This document shows positions 1 to 5,810 of a DNA stretch of 6,132 nt, piece after piece. Position numbers and translations under genes: made by a program. The stretch's first letter is position 1. Every line of letters starts with the position of its first letter. The stretch covers positions 1 to 6,132 of the forward strand of contig JAKEIF010000088.1 of the NCBI GenBank assembly GCA_022545875.1, read 5' to 3'. The notes under the pieces were generated by a model that ran no database searches, was not told the origin of the DNA, and saw nothing but the letters and a program-made list of their open reading frames with translations. Origin of the DNA: Nitrososphaera sp. Lineage in GTDB: Archaea > Thermoproteota > Nitrososphaeria > Nitrososphaerales > Nitrososphaeraceae.

Positions 1-31
1 TAAGGCTATCAAGATGGCGAAGATGATAAGC

Positions 32-43
32 ATGTATATGTAA
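32..43 (+). promoter_or_regulatory. Possible TATA box of the HTH-CBS gene
   Basis: The AT-rich stretch ATGTATATGTAA is centred about 27 bases before the ATG at 65, the distance expected between an archaeal TATA box and the start of a leaderless transcript. The match to an archaeal TATA consensus is only moderate, and no Shine-Dalgarno sequence is seen before the ATG. Confidence 0.35.
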
Positions 44-64
44 CGAGCGGGCTAGTTCGCATGT

Positions 65-619
65 ATGTTGCCTAGACTGGAATACATCAAGCAAGCCAGG
101 ATCAGGCTCGGGATTACTCAAAGGAGATTAGCAGGGCTGACTGGCGTCAGCACCTCTATGATAAACCAGATCGAGTCAGGCAGGTGCAAGCCAAGTTATG
201 AAACTGCCAGGCGCATATTCGAGATATTGGGCTCCTTGGAGGGGCGTACTTCGATGAAAGTAGGTGACATCTGTAGCCGCAATCTTATTTCGGTACAGAA
301 AGAGCAAAAGTTGCACAGTGCGATTGACATTATGAGAAAAAATTCCATCAGCCAGATTCCGGTTTTTGATGGATCAAAGGTCGTAGGCATACTGACGGAA
401 GATGGATTAGCCAAGATCATGGTGGAAAAGGATGAGAAAGAATTGCGCAACGTTCCAGCAGCTGAAATGATGGATCCTCCGCCGCCCATAGTTGACAACT
501 CAACTCCCGCCAAAGCGCTCATACCCTTGGTAAGGTTTGCAAAGTGCATTCTGGTAAGTGAAAAGGGAAATGTGGTTGGGATAATGACAATAACGGATAC
601 GCTAAAGATGGTAGAATGA
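65..619 (+). CDS. XRE-family HTH protein with two C-terminal CBS domains (predicted transcriptional regulator)
   Basis: A 184-residue protein combining DNA binding and ligand sensing. Residues about 5-58 form an XRE/Cro-type helix-turn-helix: the stretch QARIRLGITQRRLAGLTGVS, followed by SMINQIESGR, is a typical recognition-helix region. Residues about 64-120 are a first CBS domain (MKVGDICSRNLISV, then ISQIPVFDG and VVGILTEDGL). Residues about 131-183 are a second, slightly shorter CBS domain ending in GNVVGIMTITDTLKM. CBS pairs in this family usually bind adenosyl ligands such as AMP, ATP or SAM, so the protein probably couples energy or methyl-donor state to transcription; the ligand and targets cannot be read from sequence. 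The architecture matches the archaeal group described as predicted transcriptional regulators with C-terminal CBS domains (COG3620-like). The start is the ATG at 65, because the ATG at 61 is out of frame and stops at once. A TATA-like stretch lies at 32-43, so the mRNA may be leaderless. It is cytoplasmic and complete. Confidence 0.9.
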   Translation: MLPRLEYIKQARIRLGITQRRLAGLTGVSTSMINQIESGRCKPSYETARRIFEILGSLEGRTSMKVGDICSRNLISVQKEQKLHSAIDIMRKNSISQIPVFDGSKVVGILTEDGLAKIMVEKDEKELRNVPAAEMMDPPPPIVDNSTPAKALIPLVRFAKCILVSEKGNVVGIMTITDTLKMVE

Positions 620-754
620 CTAGTCCTTCAATTTTTCAAGGCCGACGCAGCAGTCCGCGCATTTTATGCATTCGCTGCAGAGGCTTACCTCTGTTCCCAA
701 GGGCAGAGTAGTCCCGCATAGCGCACACTCTTTTCTCGATTGTAGTTGTGCCAA
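620..754 (-). CDS. Very small cysteine-rich (zinc- or iron-sulfur-binding) protein, TTG start
   Basis: A 44-residue reading frame with seven cysteines: C10-x2-C13, then after 12 residues C26-x2-C29-x2-C32-x2-C35-C36 (KECALCG, then SLCSECIKCADCC), ending GLEKLKD before a TAG. Such regular CxxC spacing is unlikely by chance and indicates a metal site. A first CxxC knuckle plus a second CxxC pair would suit a treble-clef or zinc-ribbon fold, while the later CxxCxxC run could also hold an iron-sulfur cluster. The frame can start only at the TTG at 754-752, because the codon before it is a TAG stop. An ATG eight bases upstream lies in another frame that loses the cysteines. The stop abuts the stop of the HTH-CBS gene at 619, so the two genes are tail to tail with no spacer. 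An AT-rich element at 781-790 sits about 30 bases upstream and could be its TATA box. No function can be assigned; a nucleic-acid or partner-protein adaptor role is possible. Confidence 0.65.
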   Translation of the reverse strand: MAQLQSRKECALCGTTLPLGTEVSLCSECIKCADCCVGLEKLKD

Positions 755-881
755 CTAGCATTGATATGCCTCGACTCTATTTGAAGCCTTCTGTGTCAGC
801 GACTTATGCCACTCAAAAAATAATTGGCCTTAATCTGTCAAGCAAAGTCTCTGAATCAGTGTACTCCCTGAAAAGAATAAT

Positions 882-1427
882 ATGTGTACAAAGCCCGATT
901 ACGATAGGCTCTTACATGGGTTCAAATTGACAACATCAGGTACGTCTCCAAACGTGTTTAGGATAGTGTTTTCTCGAAAGCTCTATGCTGCAATTGCTGC
1001 GTCGTCTGCGGTTTTGCTATGGACAGTTTTCAATATTTTAGACGGGCTGATCCTGCTCTCGCCGGTGTTGACGTTTTATCTTCCCATCCCTGACGACGCG
1101 CAGTTTGGCTTTGTGCTTTCGATAGTAACTGCAACTCTTGCAGGCATTGTCATAAGCATGAACGTATTCCTCTTCAACGCAGGTCTGAAAGTTGGAAAGG
1201 CATCATTCTTGTCTGGCTCTACGCTTGGCACTATATCCAGCATGTGTGCTAGCTGCTCCTCAGTGGGGTTCTATGCCGCGAGCACTTTTGGAGTTGCGGG
1301 AGTTGCCGCGTCAAGTTTCCTCTCCAATTACCAGACGCCGCTGCGCATTGCGGCTATTGCCATCTTGGTCGTTGCATGCTTTACCGCCCAAAGGAGGATA
1401 GGAAAGGCTTGCAGGATTGCTACTTGA
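882..1427 (+). CDS. Multi-pass membrane protein of unknown function with a CxxC motif
   Basis: A 181-residue protein dominated by hydrophobic segments: about 35-66 (one long or two short helices), 77-99, 112-145 (small, Gly/Ala/Ser-rich) and 152-169. The N-terminal 30 residues are polar and the C-terminus is basic (QRRIGKACR), suggesting a cytoplasmic tail. The most notable feature is SMCASCSS at 120-127, with C122 and C125 forming a CxxC near the start of the third hydrophobic block; it could bind metal or form a disulfide or thiol redox pair. I do not recognise the family and assign no function. The ATG at 882 is the only ATG in the N-terminal part. TTG at 927 and GTG at 954 are alternatives and would still keep all hydrophobic segments. 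The last 8 bases overlap the end of the convergent GAPDH gene. It is divergent from the small Cys-rich gene, with 127 bases between their starts. Confidence 0.75.
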   Translation: MCTKPDYDRLLHGFKLTTSGTSPNVFRIVFSRKLYAAIAASSAVLLWTVFNILDGLILLSPVLTFYLPIPDDAQFGFVLSIVTATLAGIVISMNVFLFNAGLKVGKASFLSGSTLGTISSMCASCSSVGFYAASTFGVAGVAASSFLSNYQTPLRIAAIAILVVACFTAQRRIGKACRIAT

Positions 1428-2463
1428 GCTCTTCTTCCAGTATCTTGCGCTTCTTGCTCATCTGAAAAAGCGCGTCGGTTCTCTTCAGAGCCTCGTCGCG
1501 CGGCCGCTTGAAAATCATTGACTGCAGCAAAAGGTGATTCTCCGGTATGACCATTCCCGTCTGGTCATCAGAGTAACCCAGCTTGACGGTGTCGTCTTGT
1601 ATTCGCAGAATATCTTCATGTATGTGCACCATGTTTGTGTCGCCATGCGAGAATCCAAGTTCGATTGCCTTCTTTCTTACATCACCGGTGCCTTTTGCAA
1701 AAGACACTATTGCCACTCCGAACTCCTTGCGGTAGCTCTCCAAGATTTCTTCTTTAGTTGGTGCCTTGTCCTTGAACCTGATAAACATCTGGTGAAGATG
1801 CATCATTCGTGATGGCACTTTGAAAGCGTCAACGAATAGATTCGCCTGAGGAAGGAAATCCTTGACGTCATCTTGGTGATGAGGCTGTCTATCCCATTCG
1901 ATAGAATCCTTTACAGGCTTGGTGTCTTCCAAGTCGGCCCACCTCCTTATGAGTTGGACGTCAAATCTCTTTATCCTGTCGCCAAATTTTTCGATTAGGG
2001 GCTGCATTATTCTGCCCATCCCGGAAACATTGCAGCTTCCTTGAATGACATATTTCCTATCTGCGGCAACTGTGTAATTTACTCTGGAATTGTGGATAAT
2101 GTCGGCTACTGCGCTCTCGCCATGTCTGTCCTCGCCGCCCTGAAAAATAGCGCGCTTGTTGAGGGGTTCGTATAGTTTTTTCTTGTTGTCGTATCCCCCG
2201 CCTTCTCTTGCTGCATCAATCACCAGATCACTCCCCTTTACCGCATCATCAACCGTTCCTGTGACGTCTAACCCCTTCTGTTTGAATGAGGAAATGGCAT
2301 CCTTGGGAACATAGACGCCGTAGCGATTGTCCAACGCTTCCTTTACTTTGTCATCCAAAGTGTATTTTGCGATGCCTACGAACTGTATTTCCTTGTCAAC
2401 CGACAGTGCGCTTGCAAGTCGCCTACCTATATTTCCGTAACCGTTTATGAAGACTCTTACCAA
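1420..2463 (-). CDS. gap: Glyceraldehyde-3-phosphate dehydrogenase, archaeal type II (phosphorylating, NAD(P)-dependent)
   Basis: A 347-residue cytoplasmic enzyme that interconverts glyceraldehyde 3-phosphate and 1,3-bisphosphoglycerate; in an autotrophic archaeon it probably runs mainly towards gluconeogenesis. The N-terminus carries the Rossmann nucleotide-binding motif GYGNIGRR (residues 8-15). The catalytic cysteine is C144 in QGSCNVSGMGR; many archaeal homologues have SCNTT here, so VS in place of TT is a small variation. HHQDD (195-199) corresponds to the HHGPD region of archaeal GAPDHs, and MHLH (221-224) is the likely site of the catalytic histidine. VIPENH near residue 307 matches the family C-terminal signature. 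Length is usual for the family (about 335-345). The start is a TTG: an in-frame TGA lies three codons upstream with no other start between, and the Rossmann strand needs these first residues. GTGAT, five bases before the TTG, could act as a Shine-Dalgarno. It is divergent from trpG and overlaps the membrane-protein gene at its 3' end. Confidence 0.95.
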   Translation of the reverse strand: MVRVFINGYGNIGRRLASALSVDKEIQFVGIAKYTLDDKVKEALDNRYGVYVPKDAISSFKQKGLDVTGTVDDAVKGSDLVIDAAREGGGYDNKKKLYEPLNKRAIFQGGEDRHGESAVADIIHNSRVNYTVAADRKYVIQGSCNVSGMGRIMQPLIEKFGDRIKRFDVQLIRRWADLEDTKPVKDSIEWDRQPHHQDDVKDFLPQANLFVDAFKVPSRMMHLHQMFIRFKDKAPTKEEILESYRKEFGVAIVSFAKGTGDVRKKAIELGFSHGDTNMVHIHEDILRIQDDTVKLGYSDDQTGMVIPENHLLLQSMIFKRPRDEALKRTDALFQMSKKRKILEEELK

Positions 2464-2506
2464 AACTAATCACGCTGGGACAGTATGCAAAATCAAATTG
2501 TGATGC

Positions 2507-2518
2507 ATATATTAAATA
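2507..2518 (-). promoter_or_regulatory. TATA box of the GAPDH gene
   Basis: On the minus strand this reads TATTTAATATAT, a good archaeal TATA element. Counting about 25-27 bases downstream puts the transcription start near 2486, giving a leader of roughly 20-25 bases before the TTG at 2463. That leader holds GTGAT (2473-2469), complementary to the anti-Shine-Dalgarno end of 16S rRNA. Confidence 0.6.
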
Positions 2519-2566
2519 CGTTATGGACAAGTCACTATGGAATCTCGGTGTCATGCCTGCTCACTA

Positions 2567-2576
2567 GATTTAAATA
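2567..2576 (+). promoter_or_regulatory. TATA box of the trpGD operon
   Basis: GATTTAAATA is a near-ideal archaeal TATA element and the strongest one on the plus strand between the divergent genes. It predicts transcription from about 2598-2602. That leaves about 80 bases before the trpG start, unusually long beside the short leaders predicted for the other genes here, and this leader contains the mini-ORF at 2607-2654. Confidence 0.6.
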
Positions 2577-2606
2577 CCGTGCAGAACCCTTTGCTTTCAG
2601 AGAGAA

Positions 2607-2654
2607 ATGAACAGGGGCGGTCTTTTTTGGCATCTGCCGATATTCTCTGCCTAA
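2607..2654 (+). CDS. Putative leader mini-ORF upstream of trpG (15 residues, one Trp)
   Basis: An ATG about 7 bases after the predicted transcription start opens the 15-codon frame MNRGGLFWHLPIFSA and closes at a TAA 27 bases before trpG. It contains a single Trp codon (UGG, codon 8). A purine-rich AGAGAGAA precedes the ATG. Placement in the leader of a tryptophan operon is suggestive, but bacterial-type trp attenuator peptides usually carry tandem Trp codons, no clear terminator/antiterminator pair is visible here, and a frame of this length can occur by chance. Confidence 0.25.
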   Translation: MNRGGLFWHLPIFSA

Positions 2655-2670
2655 TTCTTTACTTTCAAGT

Positions 2671-2674
2671 GAGG
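2671..2674 (+). promoter_or_regulatory. Shine-Dalgarno-like site of trpG
   Basis: GAGG lies 7 bases before the ATG at 2682 and matches the core of the archaeal ribosome-binding sequence GGAGGTGAT. It supports this ATG as the start and fits a trpG mRNA that has a leader rather than being leaderless. Confidence 0.5.
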
Positions 2675-2681
2675 CGTTTGA

Positions 2682-3269
2682 ATGAAGATTCTCGTCATCG
2701 ATAACTATGACTCGTTTGTCTATAACATAGCCCAGATCTTGGGCGAGTTGGGTGCCGAGCCTAACGTAATAAGAAATGACATGACTTCGCTTGCAGACAT
2801 TAGGAAAATGAACCCCGACGCCATAGTTATTTCGCCGGGACCTGGCCATCCTGCGGATAGAAAATACTTTGGCGTATGCACTGACGTAATCATTGAACTC
2901 GGACCCACAACCCCCATCCTTGGAGTGTGCCTTGGTCATCAGGGCATAGCGCATGCTTTTGGAGGCAAAGTAATCAACGCAGGCAAGGTTAGGCATGGCA
3001 AGACAAGCCCGATTAAATACAGCTCTGACAGGATCTTTGAAAACGTCAGCAATCCGTTCAAGGCCACCCGATACCACTCTCTTGTGGCGGATCGTAAGAC
3101 ATTTCCATCGTCCCTGGAGGTAACCGCGGAGGCTCTTGACGACGGCGAAATAATGGGTTTGCGGCACAGAAAATACTTGATAGAGGGTGTTCAGTTTCAT
3201 CCGGAATCCGTCCTCACCAAGGATGGCCGCGTAATTTTAAGAAATTTCATATCGTTGGTGAAAAGATGA
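2682..3269 (+). CDS. trpG: Anthranilate synthase component II (glutamine amidotransferase subunit)
   Basis: A 195-residue class I glutamine amidotransferase that hydrolyses glutamine and passes ammonia to TrpE for anthranilate synthesis from chorismate. The N-terminus MKILVIDNYDSFVYNIAQIL is characteristic of TrpG/PabA. SPGPGHP (51-57) forms the oxyanion-hole region. The nucleophile is C83 in GVCLGHQGIAHAFGG, and the catalytic partners are H173 and E175 in GVQFHPES. Conserved YHSL at 131-134 is also present. Length is normal and all catalytic residues are intact. The stop overlaps the trpD start in ATGA, implying translational coupling. The same protein family can serve para-aminobenzoate synthesis (PabA), but the direct link to trpD favours tryptophan synthesis. 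No trpE lies in the window; upstream is the divergent GAPDH gene, so TrpE must be encoded elsewhere. Confidence 0.95.
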   Translation: MKILVIDNYDSFVYNIAQILGELGAEPNVIRNDMTSLADIRKMNPDAIVISPGPGHPADRKYFGVCTDVIIELGPTTPILGVCLGHQGIAHAFGGKVINAGKVRHGKTSPIKYSSDRIFENVSNPFKATRYHSLVADRKTFPSSLEVTAEALDDGEIMGLRHRKYLIEGVQFHPESVLTKDGRVILRNFISLVKR

Positions 3270-4336
3270 GTGGCTCTTCAGACCTGCGACAGGCAGTCAG
3301 AAAGCTGGTTGCCAGGTCAAATCTCTCTGATCCGGAAATAGAGGCTGCTTTTGATTCAATTCTGAGCGGCTCAGCAAACGAGGCATCGATGGCAGCGTTT
3401 TTGGTAGCCCTTTCCATGAAGGGTGCGACTGCTCCGGAGCTAAGGGCCATGATAGCGGCAACAAGAAAACATGCCACGCCAATCACCCCAAAGGTCCATG
3501 GCAGGATAATAGATACATGCGGCACGGGCGGCGATTCGATACGGTCTTTTAACATTAGTACTGCTTCCGCCATTGTTGCATGTGCTGCAGGTGCCATTGT
3601 GGCAAAGCACGGGAATAGGTCAGTTTCAGGTATTTGTGGCAGTGCAGACTTTCTCGAACATATAGGACTCCCGATGGATGCGCCCGCGGATAAAGTGCGG
3701 GCAGGCATAGAAGATGTGGGCTTTGGATTTCTCTTTGCGCCGATGTTTCATCCTTTGATGAAAAATGTGTCGGGCGTAAGAAAGGCAATTGGCGTTAGAA
3801 CCGTGTTCAACATAATCGGCCCGTTATGCAATCCTTGTACAAACCTTTCTGGACAAGTAATAGGCGTATTTGAACCGGCATTGATGGATTTGCTTGCCGA
3901 GGCGTATCAAGGCTGCGTCCAAGATGCCATGATTGTCCATGCAGTAGATGGCTTTGACGAGCTCTCGAACACCTGCGAAAATGACGTCCTGCGGATCAAG
4001 GGAGAGGACAATCCGCAGCGATTGCGGATCCATCCCAAAGTGCTGGGCATCCCCCCAGCAAAGCCTGAACAGCTTGTGGTGAATTCAAAGGATGAGTCGA
4101 TAAGATCAACACTTCAAGTGATCTATGGGCAGGCACCCCCGGAGAAGGAGGACATTGTAATCATGAATACGTCAGCCGCGCTCGTAGTAGCTAAGGTTGC
4201 AAGCGATTTGAAAGAAGGAGTTTCAATTGCAAGAACTGCAATTAGAAGCGGAAAGGCCAAAGAAAAATTATCGCAAATAATTGGCTATTTCGGGGAGATA
4301 GAAAAATTAAGAGAGGCCGAGAAAAAATTCCTCTAG
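3266..4336 (+). CDS. trpD: Anthranilate phosphoribosyltransferase
   Basis: A 356-residue enzyme that joins anthranilate to PRPP to give phosphoribosyl-anthranilate, the second committed step of tryptophan synthesis; it acts in the cytoplasm, usually as a dimer. The helical N-terminal domain (about 1-70) is followed by the PRPP loop CGTGGDS (85-91), NISTA (96-100) and KHGNRSVS (114-121). RTVFNIIGPLCNP (178-190) contacts the anthranilate side, and DGFDE (228-232) provides the acidic pair that binds magnesium. All expected motifs are intact and the length is near the usual 330-350. The ATG at 3266 overlaps the trpG stop (ATGA), so the two are co-transcribed and probably coupled. The gene ends 7 bases before the end of the convergent radA. 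T-rich stretches inside the radA 3' end (about 4358-4380) could terminate its transcript. Confidence 0.96.
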   Translation: MSGSSDLRQAVRKLVARSNLSDPEIEAAFDSILSGSANEASMAAFLVALSMKGATAPELRAMIAATRKHATPITPKVHGRIIDTCGTGGDSIRSFNISTASAIVACAAGAIVAKHGNRSVSGICGSADFLEHIGLPMDAPADKVRAGIEDVGFGFLFAPMFHPLMKNVSGVRKAIGVRTVFNIIGPLCNPCTNLSGQVIGVFEPALMDLLAEAYQGCVQDAMIVHAVDGFDELSNTCENDVLRIKGEDNPQRLRIHPKVLGIPPAKPEQLVVNSKDESIRSTLQVIYGQAPPEKEDIVIMNTSAALVVAKVASDLKEGVSIARTAIRSGKAKEKLSQIIGYFGEIEKLREAEKKFL

Positions 4337-4343
4337 CCTTTCT

Positions 4344-5366
4344 CTAGTCTGAATCCTTGTCTTTTGCGGATTTCTTTTTTGGAGAGTCTTCCGCGATGTC
4401 GTCGATGCCCTTTTCGTTCACGGTGATTCTGACATCTTCGTATGGATGATATGGAGAATCGATTATCTTTGCGATTCTGTCACCGCCTGCCTTTCTGAGA
4501 TAAATTCTGTAAGTTGACGCATGACCTATCACATTTCCGCCAGCAGGCTTTGTAGGATCTCCAAAGAATGTATCAGGCGTAGACTGAACCTGGTTAGTCA
4601 CTACAATGGCAACATTGTAGATTTCCGCAATCCTGACTAGTTTGTGCATGATGCCGTTAAGGCGTTGTTGTCTATCCGCAAGGGTTCCTCTGCCTGCAAA
4701 TTCTGCTCTATGTAGCGATATTATGCTGTCGATGATTATCATTTTTGCCTTAAAGTCTTCGATGTACTTGCCCATAGATTTGACAATGAGCTCGAGATGG
4801 CTGCTGTTGTACGCTTTGCAGATAGCTATTCCCTTTAGCGTTTCATCGGAATCAAAGCCTCTTGCCCTTGCTATCTGATCTACTCTTTCAGGCCTGAAGG
4901 TGCCCTCTGTATCAATGAGGATTACACCAGCGCCTAGGCCACCTTCCTCTGCCGGCTGTTGGGATGTAACGCATAGCGTGTGACATATCTGACTCTTGCC
5001 ACTTCCAAATTCACCGTAAAATTCTGTAATTGCTTGAGTCTCTATGCCGCCTAGCAGTAACTCATCTAGAGCTTTTGCCCCCGTACTGCAGCGCAACAGA
5101 GATTTTCTTTTCTCTAGTTCGATATCTGCAGTAGTAAATTCATTATCAAGCACTCCGCTTTCCCTCAGCAGCTTTTGCGCTGCCATGATAAAGGTAGCAG
5201 CAGTTTCTTTGGAACCGCCAAGATCAGACGATAACTCCTCTGGCACGGCGGTAGCTAATTCCATCACCGAGCTTATCCCAGCTTCCTTCATTTTACGGGC
5301 AGTGGTCGGCCCTACTCCTTCGATGTCTTCTATTTCTAGTTCTGCCACATTTCTTGAATTCGTCAT
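4344..5366 (-). CDS. radA: DNA repair and recombination protein RadA
   Basis: A 340-residue archaeal RecA/Rad51-family recombinase that forms ATP-dependent filaments on single-stranded DNA and carries out strand exchange. Residues about 10-45 are the helix-hairpin-helix DNA-binding domain (IEGVGPTTARKMKEAGISS). The linker polymerisation motif FTTA is at 77-80. Walker A is GEFGSGKS (118-125) and Walker B is KMIIIDS (208-214). GTFRPERV (155-162) follows the core strand, HRAEFAGRGTLADRQQRLN (219-237) matches the conserved RadA segment, and loop L2 runs from NQVQSTPDTFFGD (258-270) to GGNVIGHA. The C-terminal 15 residues are a charged Lys/Asp tail. A strong TATA element about 27 bases upstream places the RNA start at or within a few bases of the ATG. 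It is the full-length RadA, not the shorter RadB paralogue, because it has the HhH domain and L2. Confidence 0.97.
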   Translation of the reverse strand: MTNSRNVAELEIEDIEGVGPTTARKMKEAGISSVMELATAVPEELSSDLGGSKETAATFIMAAQKLLRESGVLDNEFTTADIELEKRKSLLRCSTGAKALDELLLGGIETQAITEFYGEFGSGKSQICHTLCVTSQQPAEEGGLGAGVILIDTEGTFRPERVDQIARARGFDSDETLKGIAICKAYNSSHLELIVKSMGKYIEDFKAKMIIIDSIISLHRAEFAGRGTLADRQQRLNGIMHKLVRIAEIYNVAIVVTNQVQSTPDTFFGDPTKPAGGNVIGHASTYRIYLRKAGGDRIAKIIDSPYHPYEDVRITVNEKGIDDIAEDSPKKKSAKDKDSD

Positions 5367-5390
5367 CTTATCCTATCATTTTTGACCGGA

Positions 5391-5402
5391 GTATATAATA
5401 AG
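5391..5402 (-). promoter_or_regulatory. TATA box of radA
   Basis: The minus strand reads CTTATTATATAC, centred about 30 bases before the radA ATG at 5366, so transcription should start within a few bases of the ATG (leaderless or nearly so). The element is nearly symmetrical (plus strand GTATATAATAAG) and could also serve plus-strand transcription into the 5420-5510 region. Confidence 0.6.
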
Positions 5403-5410
5403 TAACGCAC

Positions 5411-5425
5411 GGTGGGGGGAGGGGG
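5411..5425 (+). other. G-rich tract upstream of the radA promoter
   Basis: The plus strand carries G runs of 2, 6 and 5 separated by single bases (GGTGGGGGGAGGGGG), the densest G cluster I noticed in the window. It lies just upstream of the radA TATA box. It could fold into a two-tier G-quadruplex at most, or simply act as a poly-purine/poly-pyrimidine element; no function is shown. Confidence 0.4.
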
Positions 5426-5466
5426 AGCTGAAGAAAATGTCGGAAATAATGGTTGAAAAGATAAAA

Positions 5467-5503
5467 CACAAAAAAGGTGTCTAGGGCTTACCTAGACTAA
5501 GCC
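5467..5503 (-). terminator. Hairpin plus T-tract terminator of the zinc-ribbon gene
   Basis: Downstream of the stop at 5510, the minus strand contains two perfect, mutually exclusive stems: GTCTAGG (5479-5485) with CCTAGAC (5491-5497), loop of 5, and GGCTTA (5485-5490) with TAAGCC (5498-5503), loop of 7. On the minus strand they are followed by CC and TTTTTT, then more T-rich sequence. This resembles a terminator; archaea rely mainly on the T-tract. On the plus strand the same hairpins are followed by T-rich DNA at 5513-5525, so the element may work in both directions. Confidence 0.5.
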
Positions 5504-5509
5504 GGAAGG

Positions 5510-5746
5510 TTACTTTTTCTTTTTCGCTACCTTCTTCTTGCCGCCGGCCTTTACTTTAGCCTTGGCCTTAGTTGCCCCTGCGCTTCCGCCACCGATCTTG
5601 AACATCTTGGTCCCACAGACCGAACATGTCCCAGTGAGCGCATTCCGCCCGTTTTTCATGGTTACCGCTTTCTCTCCCTTCATTTCCCTTTTCGCTTTAC
5701 ATTTTACACAATAAGCCGTTGTTGCCAACAAGCGTAGGTCTTGCAC
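5510..5746 (-). CDS. Small zinc-ribbon protein (DUF5679-like) with lysine-rich C-terminal tail
   Basis: Up to 78 residues. The core holds two CxxC knuckles, AYCVKCKAKREM (C13, C16) and TGTCSVCGTKMFKIG (C41, C44), about 24 residues apart with the sequence TMKNGRNALTG between them. This is the pattern of the small DUF5679-type zinc ribbons common in archaea, whose function is not established. After a Gly/Ser hinge the last 20 residues are Lys/Ala/Gly repeats ending KKKVAKKKK, a histone-tail-like basic extension suggesting contact with nucleic acid. The longest frame begins at a GTG (5746). The family usually starts only a few residues before the first CxxC, so the TTG at 5728 (then ATTAYCVKC) is a strong alternative giving about 72 residues. 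Two AT-rich elements upstream (5782-5790 and 5750-5760) fit one start each. The gene is monocistronic and followed by a hairpin/T-tract terminator. Confidence 0.85.
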   Translation of the reverse strand: MQDLRLLATTAYCVKCKAKREMKGEKAVTMKNGRNALTGTCSVCGTKMFKIGGGSAGATKAKAKVKAGGKKKVAKKKK

Positions 5747-5749
5747 GCT

Positions 5750-5760
5750 TGAATTTAAGA
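5750..5760 (-). promoter_or_regulatory. Possible proximal TATA-like box of the zinc-ribbon gene
   Basis: The minus strand reads TCTTAAATTCA here. It is centred about 27 bases before the TTG at 5728, so it would produce a leaderless mRNA starting at that codon. It competes with the stronger element at 5782-5790, and which one is used decides the protein start. Confidence 0.3.
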
Positions 5761-5781
5761 ATAGCTCTCCTAGAGTCTTTT

Positions 5782-5790
5782 TTATTTAAT
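5782..5790 (-). promoter_or_regulatory. TATA-like box in the gap upstream of the zinc-ribbon gene
   Basis: The minus strand reads ATTAAATAA, a good archaeal TATA match. It predicts a start near 5757 and a leader of about 10 bases to the GTG at 5746. The plus strand here (TTATTTAAT) is also TATA-like and lies about 25 bases before the inverted repeat that begins at 5811, so the element could serve either direction. Confidence 0.45.
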
Positions 5791-5810
5791 TTCGGAAAAA
5801 ATCAGCCCTA

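Noticed and set aside
2..43. Possible tail of an upstream gene (KAIKMAKMISMYM then stop)
   Set aside because: Thirteen codons at the window edge give no evidence of coding, and the stretch includes the likely TATA element of the next gene.
748..930. 60-codon plus-strand frame starting at GTG
   Set aside because: It overlaps the start of the membrane-protein gene in another frame, overlaps the promoter of the Cys-rich gene, and has no motif.
2535..3200. 221-codon minus-strand frame opposite trpG
   Set aside because: It lies almost entirely antisense to a well-supported trpG and has no recognisable motif; it is a shadow of that gene's codon usage.
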